A DNA stretch of 64,000 nucleotides from an uncultured Flavobacterium sp. (GTDB lineage: Bacteria; Bacteroidota; Bacteroidia; Flavobacteriales; Flavobacteriaceae). The position numbers were made by a program, and so were the translations under genes. The stretch lies in NCBI GenBank assembly GCA_913061465.1, contig CAJXSU010000003.1, positions 22,360 through 86,359 of the forward strand, read 5' to 3'. Shown piece by piece: positions 35,345 through 44,247 of the stretch (within the stretch, counting starts at the first letter, position 1; each line of letters opens with the position of its first letter). The notes below the pieces were generated by a model. The model saw only the letters and a list, made by a program, of their open reading frames with translations. It was not told the origin of the DNA and did no database searches.

Positions 35345-36406
35345 TTAAATTTTAGATAAAAATTCAATGGTATTGACTCCGTCTGCATAGTCCCATAATT
35401 TTGGATGTTGTGTTTGACCAAATTTAACTTCATTTTCAATGAAGTTATTGGCTACAATGCACTGAATATTTTCTGACTCACTTATAATTTTTAATTTTAA
35501 ATCAGTTAAATTATCATAGTATTCGTAAAAAACAGTGGCTATAGGAGATGCAAAGTTTGTGTCTTCTTTAATCATTAAAAATCCATTTTCTAAAATAGAA
35601 AATTCACTCATTAAGAATACTGCCTTATTATAATCATAATTGTTGGCATATTTTGCATTATTTATGATAGGGTGGTAGGTATACATGCCTTTAAAAAAAT
35701 CATCAAAATTATACCCTTTTGGAACAAATAATTTTGATACACTTCTACAGCCTAGACCAAAATATCTAAAAATATCTTCACTAAGATTTTCTATATCCTC
35801 TTTGGTTTCTTTTCCAGTTATAACGGCAACAGAATTTCTATTCTTACGTATTATATTTGGTTTGCTCTTAAAGTAATACTCAAAATAGCGAGTTGTATTA
35901 GTGCTTCCAGTGGCTATTACAGCATCGAAATTTTTTAATCTTTCTTCAGTAAAAGAAATTTTTCCCTTTAAGTTTTCATCTACATACTCTAAGTATTTTG
36001 CCAAATACGGAATAAGTTGTTTATCATTTGAAGATTGTTTTACTAAAACTGAATGCCCACATATTAATACAGATAAAAAATCATGAAATCCAACCAAAGG
36101 GATATTTCCTGCCATAATTATGGCTACAGTTTTTGAAGGTTTTTCAACGATATTCTCATTAGATATCCATTGGGTTATATTCTTATGAGTTAAAGCATTA
36201 GCCCAATTTTCAATTGAAAATAATATTGCATCTTTAGTGAACCAACTGTTTTGTTCCTCTGCTAATTTAATTTGATGAATAAATCCATCAAAGAATAAAT
36301 CATTGAATAAAACTGAGGTTTTTTTTGCAATTTTGATTGAATTAAATTGATTTAAAAAATCACCTAATGCTGCAAAAGCATTAATTCTATTTTGAATACT
36401 ACTCAT
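35345..36406 (-). CDS. LuxC-like acyl-CoA reductase
   Basis: A 353-residue aldehyde-dehydrogenase-fold protein related to LuxC, which reduces acyl-CoA (or acyl-enzyme) to fatty aldehyde with NADPH. Visible elements are [20 protein letters not shown] (94-113), the cofactor-region [18 protein letters not shown] (161-178), and the probable nucleophile Cys220 in [17 protein letters not shown]. No other lux genes are nearby, so bioluminescence is not implied. It shares a 70-base divergent promoter region with a 2[4Fe-4S] ferredoxin gene. That ferredoxin could be a redox partner or simply a neighbour. In this order it precedes serC. Confidence 0.85.
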   Translation of the reverse strand: MSSIQNRINAFAALGDFLNQFNSIKIAKKTSVLFNDLFFDGFIHQIKLAEEQNSWFTKDAILFSIENWANALTHKNITQWISNENIVEKPSKTVAIIMAGNIPLVGFHDFLSVLICGHSVLVKQSSNDKQLIPYLAKYLEYVDENLKGKISFTEERLKNFDAVIATGSTNTTRYFEYYFKSKPNIIRKNRNSVAVITGKETKEDIENLSEDIFRYFGLGCRSVSKLFVPKGYNFDDFFKGMYTYHPIINNAKYANNYDYNKAVFLMSEFSILENGFLMIKEDTNFASPIATVFYEYYDNLTDLKLKIISESENIQCIVANNFIENEVKFGQTQHPKLWDYADGVNTIEFLSKI

Positions 36407-36434
36407 TATTTTTGGTTGCTACCTTTTTAGAGGT

Positions 36435-36455
36435 TATTTTTGCACAGCAAAGTTA
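36435..36455. promoter_or_regulatory. Overlapping divergent promoters of ferredoxin and acyl-CoA reductase
   Basis: TATTTTTG (36435-36442, plus strand) lies 34 bases before the ferredoxin ATG. TAACTTTG on the minus strand (36455-36448) lies 41 bases before the reductase ATG. Both match TAnnTTTG. The two elements are 5 bases apart, so the promoters should compete or be co-regulated. Confidence 0.5.
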
Positions 36456-36476
36456 CACAAACTAAAGATAATAATA

Positions 36477-36827
36477 ATGGCAATCATCATTACAGACGAA
36501 TGTATAAATTGCGGGGCTTGCGAACCCGAATGTCCTAACACAGCTATTTATGAGGGTGCAGATGATTGGAAGTTTTCAGACGGAACAGACCTAACAGGAG
36601 ATGTAATTCTTCCTAATGGGAATGCAGTCAAATCTGATGAAGAACAGGAGCCGATTTCTGATGAAATATATTATATAGTAGCAGACAAATGTACTGAATG
36701 TGTAGGTTTTCATGAAGAGCCACAATGTGCTGCAGTATGCCCTGTAGATTGTTGTGTGCCAGATGAAGACAATGTTGAAACAGAGGAAGAGTTGCTGGGC
36801 AAACAAAAATTTATGCATCAAGATTAA
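36477..36827 (+). CDS. 4Fe-4S dicluster ferredoxin
   Basis: A 116-residue low-potential electron carrier with two iron-sulfur cluster motifs. The first is [13 protein letters not shown] (Cys9, 12, 15, 19). The second is CTEC...[11 protein letters not shown] (Cys72, 75, 84, 88). The 8-residue gap between the second and third cysteines of the second motif and the C-terminal extension place it with the Alvin-type ferredoxins of Bacteroidota. It is divergent from the acyl-CoA reductase and followed by a strong terminator. Confidence 0.95.
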   Translation: MAIIITDECINCGACEPECPNTAIYEGADDWKFSDGTDLTGDVILPNGNAVKSDEEQEPISDEIYYIVADKCTECVGFHEEPQCAAVCPVDCCVPDEDNVETEEELLGKQKFMHQD

Positions 36828-36848
36828 ACCAAAAAAATAGTTCATATC

Positions 36849-36873
36849 AAATCCCGATTTTCGGGATTTTTTT
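36849..36873 (+). terminator. Terminator after the ferredoxin gene
   Basis: AAATCCCGA (36849-36857), loop TTT, TCGGGATTT (36861-36869), then further T to 36873: a textbook rho-independent terminator 22 bases after the stop. Confidence 0.93.
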
Positions 36874-36885
36874 GTGATAAAAAAG

Positions 36886-36893
36886 TATATTTG
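36886..36893 (+). promoter_or_regulatory. ychF promoter -7 element
   Basis: TATATTTG matches TAnnTTTG, 20 bases before the ychF ATG and just after the ferredoxin terminator. Confidence 0.5.
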
Positions 36894-36913
36894 CAACCGA
36901 AATTATAAGATTT

Positions 36914-38005
36914 ATGAAAGCTGGAATTGTAGGATTACCAAACGTTGGAAAATCAACTTTATTTAATTGTTTGTCCAATGCGAAAGCACAAAGTGCTAAT
37001 TTCCCATTTTGTACTATAGAACCAAATATTGGCGTAGTTAATGTGCCAGATACTCGTTTGGAAAAATTAGAGGAATTAGTTAATCCAGAAAAAGTGATTC
37101 CTGCTACTGTAGAAATTGTAGATATTGCAGGTTTGGTTAAAGGTGCAAGTAAAGGAGAGGGGTTAGGAAATCAGTTTTTAGCCAATATTCGTGAAACAGA
37201 TGCTCTATTACATGTACTTAGATGTTTTGATAATGATAACATTATACATGTAGATACTTCAATTGATCCTGTTAGAGATAAAGAAACAATCGATATTGAA
37301 CTACAATTAAAAGATTTAGAAACGGTTCAGAAACGCTTAGAACGTGTTAAAAGAACTGCAAAAACAGGAAATAAAGAAGCTCAGGCAGAATTAGTTGTTT
37401 TGTTAAAAATTGAAGAAACTTTATTACAAGGAATTTCTGTAAGAGCCATTGACTTTTCCGAAAAAGAGCAGGAATTTATAACTCCATTACAGTTTATCAC
37501 GTCTAAACCTGTTTTATATGTTTGTAATGTTGATGAAAGTTCTGCAGTGACTGGGAATGCATATGTAGACCGAGTAAAAGAGGCGGTAAAAAACGAAGAT
37601 GCTGAAGTTATTGTTTTAGCGGTTGGAACAGAAGCAGATATTACAGAATTAGAAGACTACGATGAACGTCAGTTATTCCTAGAAGATATAGGACTAGAAG
37701 AAGCAGGTGTTTCTCGTTTAATTCGCTCTGCTTATAAATTATTAAACCTTCAAACCTATTTCACTGCTGGTGTAAAGGAGGTAAGAGCTTGGACAATTCA
37801 AATTGGAGCTACCGGGCCACAAGCAGCTGGAGTTATCCATACTGATTTTGAAAAAGGTTTTATCCGAGCTGAAACCATCAGTTATCAAGATTATGTAACT
37901 TTTGGAACAGAAGCAAAGGTAAAAGAAGCCGGAAAAATGAGAGTAGAAGGAAAAGAATATGTTGTGCAAGACGGAGATGTGATGCACTTTAGATTTAATG
38001 TTTAG
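36914..38005 (+). CDS. ychF: Redox-responsive ATPase YchF (Ola1/Obg family)
   Basis: A 363-residue P-loop NTPase that binds ribosomes and, unlike other Obg proteins, prefers ATP. G1 is GLPNVGKSTLFN (7-18). The Switch and G3 region is VDIAGLVKGASKGEGLGNQF. The modified specificity motif lies in VLYVCNVDESS, where the usual NKxD of GTPases is altered. A helical coiled-coil insertion covers about 130-200. The C-terminal TGS domain is TYFTAGVKEVRAWTI through QDGDVMHFRFNV. It has its own promoter and a bidirectional terminator. Confidence 0.97.
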   Translation: MKAGIVGLPNVGKSTLFNCLSNAKAQSANFPFCTIEPNIGVVNVPDTRLEKLEELVNPEKVIPATVEIVDIAGLVKGASKGEGLGNQFLANIRETDALLHVLRCFDNDNIIHVDTSIDPVRDKETIDIELQLKDLETVQKRLERVKRTAKTGNKEAQAELVVLLKIEETLLQGISVRAIDFSEKEQEFITPLQFITSKPVLYVCNVDESSAVTGNAYVDRVKEAVKNEDAEVIVLAVGTEADITELEDYDERQLFLEDIGLEEAGVSRLIRSAYKLLNLQTYFTAGVKEVRAWTIQIGATGPQAAGVIHTDFEKGFIRAETISYQDYVTFGTEAKVKEAGKMRVEGKEYVVQDGDVMHFRFNV

Positions 38006-38046
38006 TCAACACTAATCATTAAGTTTACTTAATAAAAGTAAAACCA

Positions 38047-38077
38047 AAAAACCTACAGCTATTCACTGTAGGTTTTT
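38047..38077. terminator. Bidirectional terminator between ychF and the PPIase gene
   Basis: Arms 38047-38058 and 38066-38077 pair over 12 bp (core ACCTACAG/CTGTAGGT) with a 7-base loop and A/T tails on both sides. It can end both ychF and the convergent cyclophilin-FKBP gene. Confidence 0.88.
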
Positions 38078-38105
38078 AAGTTTTTAGAATTTTTATACTT
38101 TTCGA

Positions 38106-39035
38106 TTAATTAACACCCATTAATTCAACATCAAAAATTAGTGTAGCATTTGGTGGAATAACTCCGCCAGCTCCACTTTCTCCATAAGCTAAGTTGGAAG
38201 GAATTACAAAACGTGCTTTATCTCCTACTTTTAACAAAAGTATTCCTTCATCCCATCCGGCAATAACCTGACCAACACCAACAGAAAATTCAATTGGCTG
38301 CTTACGTTTGTATGAAGAGTCAAATACAGTACCGTCTAATAATTGTCCTTTATAATGTACAGAAACATTAGCTCCTTTTGTAGCTTTATTTCCATCGCCG
38401 TTTTGTAAAATTTTATAACGTAAACCGCTCTGAGTTTCTTCATAACCTTTTGCCACGGTATCTAGGATCTCTTGTTGTTTTTTTCTTTCTTCTTCCTCTC
38501 GTTTTGCTCTCAAACCTTCAAAGGTTCTGAAGGACTCAACTGCATTATAGGCTTCAGCATCTGTTCCTACTCTGAGGATTTCTATAGACATTTCATCTCC
38601 CTGAGAAATAGTATCAACAACATTTTGTCCTTCAACAACATTTCCAAAAACTGTATGTTTTCCGTCTAACCATGGGGTTTCAATGTGAGTTATGAAAAAT
38701 TGAGATCCATTGGTAGCTGGTCCTGAATTGGCCATCGATAATTTTCCTGGACCGTCATGTTTAAGATCTGGATGAATTTCGTCATCAAATTTATAACCCG
38801 GGTCTCCAGTTCCTGTCCCTAATGGACACCCCCCTTGAATCATGAAATCTGGAATTACACGATGAAACTTTAAACCATCGTAATATGGTGTTCCTTGTTT
38901 TTTTACACTGTTTTCTAGATTTCCTTCTGCTAGGGCAACAAAGTTTCCAACAGTACCAGGTGTTTTTTCATATGCTAAACTTACTAAAATATCTCCTTTT
39001 GAAGTTTTGAATTTTGCGTAGATTCCGTTATCCAT
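38106..39035 (-). CDS. Dual immunophilin: cyclophilin-FKBP fusion peptidyl-prolyl isomerase
   Basis: A 309-residue cytosolic proline isomerase made of two unrelated families. The cyclophilin domain (about 5-160) has [38 protein letters not shown] and [13 protein letters not shown] charged linker (about 175-205, rich in Arg/Glu/Lys) joins it to an FKBP domain (about 208-309): [35 protein letters not shown] and [20 protein letters not shown]. Fusions in this order are known from flavobacteria. No signal peptide is present. It probably helps fold nascent or stressed proteins. The gene is 47 bases downstream of prfC on the same strand. Confidence 0.95.
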   Translation of the reverse strand: MDNGIYAKFKTSKGDILVSLAYEKTPGTVGNFVALAEGNLENSVKKQGTPYYDGLKFHRVIPDFMIQGGCPLGTGTGDPGYKFDDEIHPDLKHDGPGKLSMANSGPATNGSQFFITHIETPWLDGKHTVFGNVVEGQNVVDTISQGDEMSIEILRVGTDAEAYNAVESFRTFEGLRAKREEEERKKQQEILDTVAKGYEETQSGLRYKILQNGDGNKATKGANVSVHYKGQLLDGTVFDSSYKRKQPIEFSVGVGQVIAGWDEGILLLKVGDKARFVIPSNLAYGESGAGGVIPPNATLIFDVELMGVN

Positions 39036-39082
39036 TATTTAATTTATTTAATTTATTTTAAACTATTCTTTCTCTTAATTTT

Positions 39083-40672
39083 TTATTCGTATTCGCTAGT
39101 GAAATGAAGCTTTACGGTAGGGTATTTACTTTGTGTCATTTGGATGGTAAATGCTGAATCAGCCAAAAAAACCAATTGTCCCTGTTTATCTTTCGCTAAA
39201 TAGCGTTGTTTTACTCTCTTAAATTCTTTAAACTCATCATTCTTTTGGTCTTCAGCTTGTACCCAACAAGCTTTATGAACATTGATATTTTCGTAAGAAC
39301 ATTTTGCACCGTATTCATGTTCTAAACGATACTGTATCACTTCATATTGAAGAGCCCCCACAGTTCCTATAATTTTTCTACTGTTCATATCTAAAGTGAA
39401 CAGTTGAGCAACACCCTCATCCATCAATTGGTCTAAGCCTTTAAAAAGTTGTTTAGACTTCATAGGGTCTGCATTATTTACATACCTGAAATGTTCAGGA
39501 GAAAAACTAGGGATTCCTTTAAAATTTAATTGTTCTCCTTCGGTAAGCGTATCCCCAATTTTAAAATTGCCTGTATCATGTAATCCTACAATATCTCCAG
39601 GAAATGACTCGTCAACGATTTCTTTTTTTTCTGCAAAGAATGTATTTGGACTTGAGAATTTTACTTTTTTGCCATTTCTTACATGTAAATATGGGGCATT
39701 TCTTTTAAAGGTACCCGATACAATTTTTATAAAGGCTAGACGATCTCTATGTTTTGGATCCATATTTGCATGAATCTTAAAAACAAAACCTGTTAATTTC
39801 TCTTCTTTAGAATCAACTAACCTTTCTTCGGCTCTTTTGGGTTGTGGTCTTGGTGCAATTTCTATAAAAGCATCTAACAATTCTTTGACTCCAAAATTAT
39901 TTAAAGCAGATCCAAAAAATACAGGTTGTAATTTACCTTCTAGATATTCTAAATTGTTAAACTTAGGGTAAACCTCATAAATTAGTTCTAATTCCTCACG
40001 AAGCGTCTCAGCAGCACTTTCACCCACAACTTCATCTAATTCAGTATTTTTTATATCATCAAATTCAATACCTGCAGAAATACCTTGTTTATTATCACCA
40101 GAAAAAATATTTAATTTCTTTTCATATATGTTATATATACCTTTAAAATCATAACCCATTCCAATAGGAAAACTCATTGGAGTCACACGAAGGCCAAGCT
40201 TTTGTTCTACTTCATCTAATAAGTCAAAGGCATCTTTACCTTCACGATCTAATTTATTTATAAAAACAAGCATTGGAATATTTCGCATTCTACATACTTC
40301 AACTAACTTCTCTGTTTGTTCTTCTACCCCTTTCGCTACATCTATGACAACAATAACACTATCTACAGCTGTTAACGTTCTAAAAGTATCTTCAGCAAAA
40401 TCTTTGTGCCCAGGGGTATCTAAAATATTTATCTTTTTATTTTTATAAATAAAGGCTAGAACTGAAGTTGCTACTGAAATTCCACGTTGACGTTCAATTT
40501 CCATAAAATCTGACGTAGCTCCCTTTTTGATTTTATTATTTTTTACTGCACCAGCTTCTTGAATCGCTCCACCAAATAATAAAAGTTTTTCGGTTAAGGT
40601 AGTTTTTCCAGCATCTGGATGGGATATTATACCAAAAGTTCTTCTGCGGTCTATTTCCTTTAAAAAGCTCAT
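39083..40672 (-). CDS. prfC: Peptide chain release factor 3
   Basis: RF3 is the GTPase that recycles RF1/RF2 from ribosomes after termination. The 529-residue protein has G1 ISHPDAGKTTLTEKLL, switch I with QRGISVATSVLAF, G3 DTPGHKDFAEDTFRTL, G4 INKLDREGKDAF and domain III (FSPEHFRYVNNADPMKSKQ). I chose the ATG at 40672 (MSFLKEIDRRRTF). A TTG two codons upstream is in frame, but the ATG matches homologues and lies 17 bases below a TAACTTTG promoter element. Confidence 0.97.
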   Translation of the reverse strand: MSFLKEIDRRRTFGIISHPDAGKTTLTEKLLLFGGAIQEAGAVKNNKIKKGATSDFMEIERQRGISVATSVLAFIYKNKKINILDTPGHKDFAEDTFRTLTAVDSVIVVIDVAKGVEEQTEKLVEVCRMRNIPMLVFINKLDREGKDAFDLLDEVEQKLGLRVTPMSFPIGMGYDFKGIYNIYEKKLNIFSGDNKQGISAGIEFDDIKNTELDEVVGESAAETLREELELIYEVYPKFNNLEYLEGKLQPVFFGSALNNFGVKELLDAFIEIAPRPQPKRAEERLVDSKEEKLTGFVFKIHANMDPKHRDRLAFIKIVSGTFKRNAPYLHVRNGKKVKFSSPNTFFAEKKEIVDESFPGDIVGLHDTGNFKIGDTLTEGEQLNFKGIPSFSPEHFRYVNNADPMKSKQLFKGLDQLMDEGVAQLFTLDMNSRKIIGTVGALQYEVIQYRLEHEYGAKCSYENINVHKACWVQAEDQKNDEFKEFKRVKQRYLAKDKQGQLVFLADSAFTIQMTQSKYPTVKLHFTSEYE

Positions 40673-40689
40673 CTTCAAAAATTGAGGTG

Positions 40690-40697
40690 CAAAGTTA
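40690..40697 (-). promoter_or_regulatory. prfC promoter -7 element
   Basis: TAACTTTG on the minus strand matches TAnnTTTG, 17 bases before the ATG at 40672. Confidence 0.5.
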
Positions 40698-40797
40698 CGT
40701 TTTATTCTAAAATTAGAGAATACAAGATTTATAAATAGTTTTCAATGATTTTAATTTAATATGTCATATTTTTATAGCTCATAAGATTTAAATTTAA

Positions 40798-41283
40798 ATG
40801 AAAAAAATTATTACTATTTGTTGTTTTACTCTATTAATGGGTTGTAATTCTAGCACTTCACAAAATTCAAATCGTAATAATCTTGAGTTAAATCAAAAAA
40901 AATCAATATATTTAGATTTGGAAAATAATGAAGTAAACTTGTCTTCATTTAAAGGAAAAAAAATTTTAATAAATTATTGGGCAACTTGGTGTGGACCTTG
41001 TATACAGGAAATGCCATCTCTTGTTAGAGCACAAGAACAATTAAAGTCAGAGTATGTTTTTTTGTTAGTTTCAGAGGAATCTACTCAGAGAATCACTAGG
41101 TTTAAAAGCCGTAAAAAATTTAATTTCAACTACATAAGATCAAGGGTCTCATTAGCTTCAATAGGAATATATTCTCTACCAATAACTATCATTTACGATG
41201 AAGAGGGTAAAGAAATAAAAACCATAGAAGGATCTGTAGTTTGGGACTCAAATAGAATGATTAAAAAACTTAAAGCCATATAA
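40798..41283 (+). CDS. TlpA-like thioredoxin lipoprotein
   Basis: A 161-residue lipoprotein (lipobox TLLMGC, Cys16) with a thioredoxin fold. The redox site is WATWCGPC (Cys65, Cys68), the cis-proline is in SLPITII, and the TlpA/ResA-type entry segment VNLSSFKGKKILINYWA precedes the active site. It faces the periplasm or the outer-membrane side, and ResA/TlpA relatives reduce disulfides in cytochrome or copper-site assembly. The next gene starts 1 base after its stop and encodes a Cys-rich lipoprotein, a plausible dedicated substrate. It lies 126 bases from the divergent prfC. Confidence 0.92.
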   Translation: MKKIITICCFTLLMGCNSSTSQNSNRNNLELNQKKSIYLDLENNEVNLSSFKGKKILINYWATWCGPCIQEMPSLVRAQEQLKSEYVFLLVSEESTQRITRFKSRKKFNFNYIRSRVSLASIGIYSLPITIIYDEEGKEIKTIEGSVVWDSNRMIKKLKAI

Positions 41284-41284
41284 T

Positions 41285-42493
41285 TTGAATAGAGTTGTTT
41301 TTTTAGTTTTATTTCTTTTTTTAGCTTCTTGTGCAAGAAAAGATTTTGTAGTTGAAGAAATACAATTTTCTTTCGGTAAAAATAACGCTCAGCCAAACCT
41401 TGTCTCTGATGGTGATAATTTAACCCTTTCTTGGATTTCATCAGAGGAAGAGGAAGATAAAGAGGCAATATTATTTTACAGCCAATATGAAGATAATAAG
41501 TGGAAAGAACCAATTTCTATAGCATCTGGTTCTGATTGGTTTGTAAATTGGGCGGATTTTCCTGCAAATGCCATAAGTGAAGATTTACTATTAACTAGTT
41601 ACTTAAAAAAATCTGATTCAGGAACTTATACTTATGATGTATTATTAAACCTAGAAACTTTATCAGGAAAAAAAATCAAAGAAAATTTTTTATTACACAC
41701 TGATGGAGTTAAAGCTGAACATGGTTTTGTAAGCATGGTTCCTTCTTATAAAAAAGGGTTTTATGTTACCTGGTTAGATGGAAGAAATACCGTTGTTAAT
41801 TCTAAAGAAGCTCATCACAAAGCAATGACTATTAGATTTGCAGAAATTACGAGTACTGGAAAAATAATAAATGAAACTGAATTAGATGCCACTACTTGTG
41901 ATTGTTGTCAAACCTCCATTGCTAAGACAACTGAAGGACCAATAGTGGTTTATAGAAACAGAAGTGAAGGAGAGGTACGAGATATTTTTATCACTAGATA
42001 TAAAGATGGTATTTGGGAAAAACCAAGACCTGTTCATAATGATGGATGGGTAATAAATGGTTGTCCTGTGAATGGTCCAAAAGTTGTTGTAAATTCTACA
42101 AATACAGCTGTAGCTTGGTTTACTGCTGCAGAAGGTAAACCAAAAGTAAATGTCTCTTTCTCTAAATCTGATGGTATTGATTTTAAATCTCCTATACAGT
42201 TAAATGATTTTAATGCTCTGGGTAGAGTGGATGTTGCTTTTTTAAATTCTAGCGAAGTATTGGTTAGTTACATGGAACTTGATGATGATGCTACTTATCT
42301 AAAGATAAAGAAAGTATCCATTGATGGAAAAGTATCTGAGGCTAAAACAATAGCGGTTATCGATGAAGGTAGAAATTCAGGTGTTCCTCAATTAGAAATA
42401 ATGAAAGGAAATGTTTTTTTAGCTTGGACGCATAGTGTTGATGGTAAAAATCAATTAAAATCTGTGAAATTTAATTCTGATAGCTTTTATTGA
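41285..42493 (+). CDS. Cys-rich lipoprotein with predicted beta-propeller fold (sialidase-like)
   Basis: A 402-residue lipoprotein (LASC, Cys16). Repeated beta-rich segments of the type NLTLSWIS, GFYVTWLDGR, GPIVVYRNRS, NTAVAWFTA, SEVLVSYMEL and GNVFLAWTHS suggest a six-bladed propeller. Databases often label such proteins exo-alpha-sialidase. No sialidase arginine triad or Asp-box series is convincing, so that name may mislead. A conserved TTCDCCQTS (Cys205, 207, 208) and NGCPVNGP (Cys260) probably form a metal or redox site. The start is TTG at 41287-41285 read on the plus strand, the only option for the signal peptide. It is coupled to the TlpA-like gene (1-base gap). Confidence 0.8.
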   Translation: MNRVVFLVLFLFLASCARKDFVVEEIQFSFGKNNAQPNLVSDGDNLTLSWISSEEEEDKEAILFYSQYEDNKWKEPISIASGSDWFVNWADFPANAISEDLLLTSYLKKSDSGTYTYDVLLNLETLSGKKIKENFLLHTDGVKAEHGFVSMVPSYKKGFYVTWLDGRNTVVNSKEAHHKAMTIRFAEITSTGKIINETELDATTCDCCQTSIAKTTEGPIVVYRNRSEGEVRDIFITRYKDGIWEKPRPVHNDGWVINGCPVNGPKVVVNSTNTAVAWFTAAEGKPKVNVSFSKSDGIDFKSPIQLNDFNALGRVDVAFLNSSEVLVSYMELDDDATYLKIKKVSIDGKVSEAKTIAVIDEGRNSGVPQLEIMKGNVFLAWTHSVDGKNQLKSVKFNSDSFY

Positions 42494-42501
42494 GATAATA
42501 A

Positions 42502-43206
42502 TTACTTAATTACTTCTGCCTTAATAAATACTTCTTCTAGCGGCCATTCTTTCTTATCTGTATCAAGTTTAGCTATATTTTCCATAGTTTTAAAACCATC
42601 AATAATTTCTCCAAAAATGGTGTGTTCACCGTCTAAATGATGACTACCTCTTTTATCTTGTATCATATAAAATTCAAAAGGGGATGATGTTTTATTTGGG
42701 TTGTTATCCCATTGTCTAGCAGCGGCAAGAGCACCGTATTTGTGTTTTCTATGTGTTTTTATTTCTGCTGGAATTCTGTAGTTGTATTTCATTCTGAGTT
42801 TCCGAGTTTTAGGATGATCGGAATTTCCGCCCTGAACAATAAAATTGGGAACAATTCTATGAAAAGAAGTAGTATTGAAGTACCCAGTTTTAGTTAAAAA
42901 AACAAAACTTGCTCTGTGTAAGGGCGTCTCATTGTATAATTTAATTTTTATATCACCTAATCTAGTTTTAAATAGAACAATAGTCTCTTTGTTTAGGCCT
43001 CCATATACTTTTAAAAATGATATTGCATTGCTTTTGTTTATGGTGTCTATTTCTTTTACAATAATTTTCTTGGTAACTTTTTTAACAACTTTTTCTTCTT
43101 TTATTATTGTTTTTTTTAGTTGAGAATTTTCTTTCGAACTACACGCCAAACAAACAATAATAAAAAAACATAGAAAAACTAAATTATATTTAGATATATT
43201 TAACAT
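42502..43206 (-). CDS. Cyclophilin-type peptidyl-prolyl isomerase lipoprotein
   Basis: A 234-residue surface or periplasmic proline isomerase. The lipobox is VCLACSS, followed by a lysine-rich linker (about 30-60) and a cyclophilin domain (about 75-234) with FHRIVPNFIVQGGNSDHP, SSPFEFYMIQDKRGSHHLDG and EHTIFGEIIDG. The ATG at 43206 is chosen over one 45 bases upstream because it starts the signal peptide directly. A TATATTTG promoter element also lies between the two, only 4 bases before this ATG. It is convergent with the Cys-rich lipoprotein gene (8-base gap). It likely folds exported proteins. Confidence 0.9.
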   Translation of the reverse strand: MLNISKYNLVFLCFFIIVCLACSSKENSQLKKTIIKEEKVVKKVTKKIIVKEIDTINKSNAISFLKVYGGLNKETIVLFKTRLGDIKIKLYNETPLHRASFVFLTKTGYFNTTSFHRIVPNFIVQGGNSDHPKTRKLRMKYNYRIPAEIKTHRKHKYGALAAARQWDNNPNKTSSPFEFYMIQDKRGSHHLDGEHTIFGEIIDGFKTMENIAKLDTDKKEWPLEEVFIKAEVIK

Positions 43207-43210
43207 AATA

Positions 43211-43218
43211 CAAATATA
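43211..43218 (-). promoter_or_regulatory. Promoter -7 element abutting the cyclophilin lipoprotein start
   Basis: TATATTTG on the minus strand matches TAnnTTTG and ends 4 bases before the ATG at 43206. It predicts a leaderless or nearly leaderless transcript. Confidence 0.45.
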
Positions 43219-43282
43219 AATATTAGATTTTTTGAATCTGCATTTATTCAATAAAACATAAAGCTTAGTTTGTTGATTTTTG

Positions 43283-43290
43283 TATTTTTG
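43283..43290 (+). promoter_or_regulatory. idi promoter -7 element
   Basis: TATTTTTG matches TAnnTTTG, 18 bases before the idi ATG. Confidence 0.5.
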
Positions 43291-43308
43291 TAAGTATAAT
43301 TACAATCA

Positions 43309-43827
43309 ATGGAAGAGAATGTTATTTTGGTAGATGAACAAGACAATCAATTAGGGTTGATGCCAAAAATGGAAGCACATGAAAAAGCCCTTCTTCACAG
43401 AGCTTTTTCAGTTTTCATATTCAATAAAGAAGGAGAATTAATGTTGCAACAGAGAGCTGCTCACAAATATCATTCACCATTATTATGGACTAATACTTGT
43501 TGTTCTCACCAAAGAGATGGTGAATCAAATCTTGAAGCAGGAAAAAGACGCTTGGTTGAAGAAATGGGTTTTGAAACCCACTTAAAAGAGGTTTTTTCGT
43601 TCGTTTATAAAGCTCCTTTTGATAATGGTTTGACTGAGCATGAATTAGACCACGTTATGGTAGGTCATTTTGATGGACTACCAAAGATTAACTCTGAAGA
43701 AGTTGCTTCTTACAAATGGATGAAATTAGAGGCAGTTAAAGAGGATATCGAGTTAAAACCAAATCTCTATACAGCCTGGTTTAAAATTATTTTTAAAGAA
43801 TCATATTCAAAACTAACATATGCCTAG
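43309..43827 (+). CDS. idi: Isopentenyl-diphosphate delta-isomerase, type 1
   Basis: Idi interconverts IPP and DMAPP, supplying the isoprenoid starter unit (quinones, carotenoids, and the DMAPP that MiaA uses). The 172-residue Nudix-fold protein has the catalytic cysteine in WTNTCCSHQRDGE (Cys65), the Nudix-like helix RRLVEEMGFE (80-89) and the family N-terminus ILVDEQDNQLGLMPK. It has its own promoter and overlaps queD by 8 bases. Confidence 0.96.
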   Translation: MEENVILVDEQDNQLGLMPKMEAHEKALLHRAFSVFIFNKEGELMLQQRAAHKYHSPLLWTNTCCSHQRDGESNLEAGKRRLVEEMGFETHLKEVFSFVYKAPFDNGLTEHELDHVMVGHFDGLPKINSEEVASYKWMKLEAVKEDIELKPNLYTAWFKIIFKESYSKLTYA

Positions 43828-44233
43828 AATCACAGGATACAGAAAAGCACATTTTAATTCAGCACACAGATTATATAAACCAGATTGGTCTGATGAGAAA
43901 AACTCAGAGGTTTTCGGTAAATGCAATAACCCATACTTTCATGGTCATAACTATGAAATTATCGTAGCAGTAACTGGAGAAATAGATCCAGATACAGGGT
44001 ATGTATTTGATCTAGGGATTTTAAAAAATTTAATTCGGACAGAAATCGAAGATGCTTTCGATCATAAAAATTTAAATATTGAAGTGGAGGAATTTAAAAC
44101 TTTAAACCCAACAGCTGAAAACATATGTGTAGTTTCCTACAACAAACTTAGAAAACACTTACCTAACTCTCTAGACTTAGAAATTACATTGTACGAAACA
44201 CCTAGGAATTTTGTAAAGTATTCAGGAGATTAA
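43820..44233 (+). CDS. queD: 6-carboxytetrahydropterin synthase (QueD/PTPS family)
   Basis: This 137-residue enzyme converts dihydroneopterin triphosphate to 6-carboxytetrahydropterin, an early step to queuosine, or acts as a related pterin synthase. Zinc ligands are His16 (FNSAHRL), His41 and His43 (YFHGHNYE). The catalytic cysteine is Cys35 in FGKCNNPYFHGH. DHKNLN and PTAENICVV (substrate Glu) are conserved. The ATG at 43820 overlaps the end of idi by 8 bases in another frame. Other queuosine genes are not in this window, so the QueD assignment over PTPS rests on the Cys and the length. Confidence 0.9.
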   Translation: MPRITGYRKAHFNSAHRLYKPDWSDEKNSEVFGKCNNPYFHGHNYEIIVAVTGEIDPDTGYVFDLGILKNLIRTEIEDAFDHKNLNIEVEEFKTLNPTAENICVVSYNKLRKHLPNSLDLEITLYETPRNFVKYSGD

Positions 44234-44247
44234 TTTATAGATTTTTT

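Noticed and set aside
43207..43251. Longer N-terminus for the cyclophilin lipoprotein
   Set aside because: A promoter element lies within the extension, and the shorter start places the lipobox at the normal distance.
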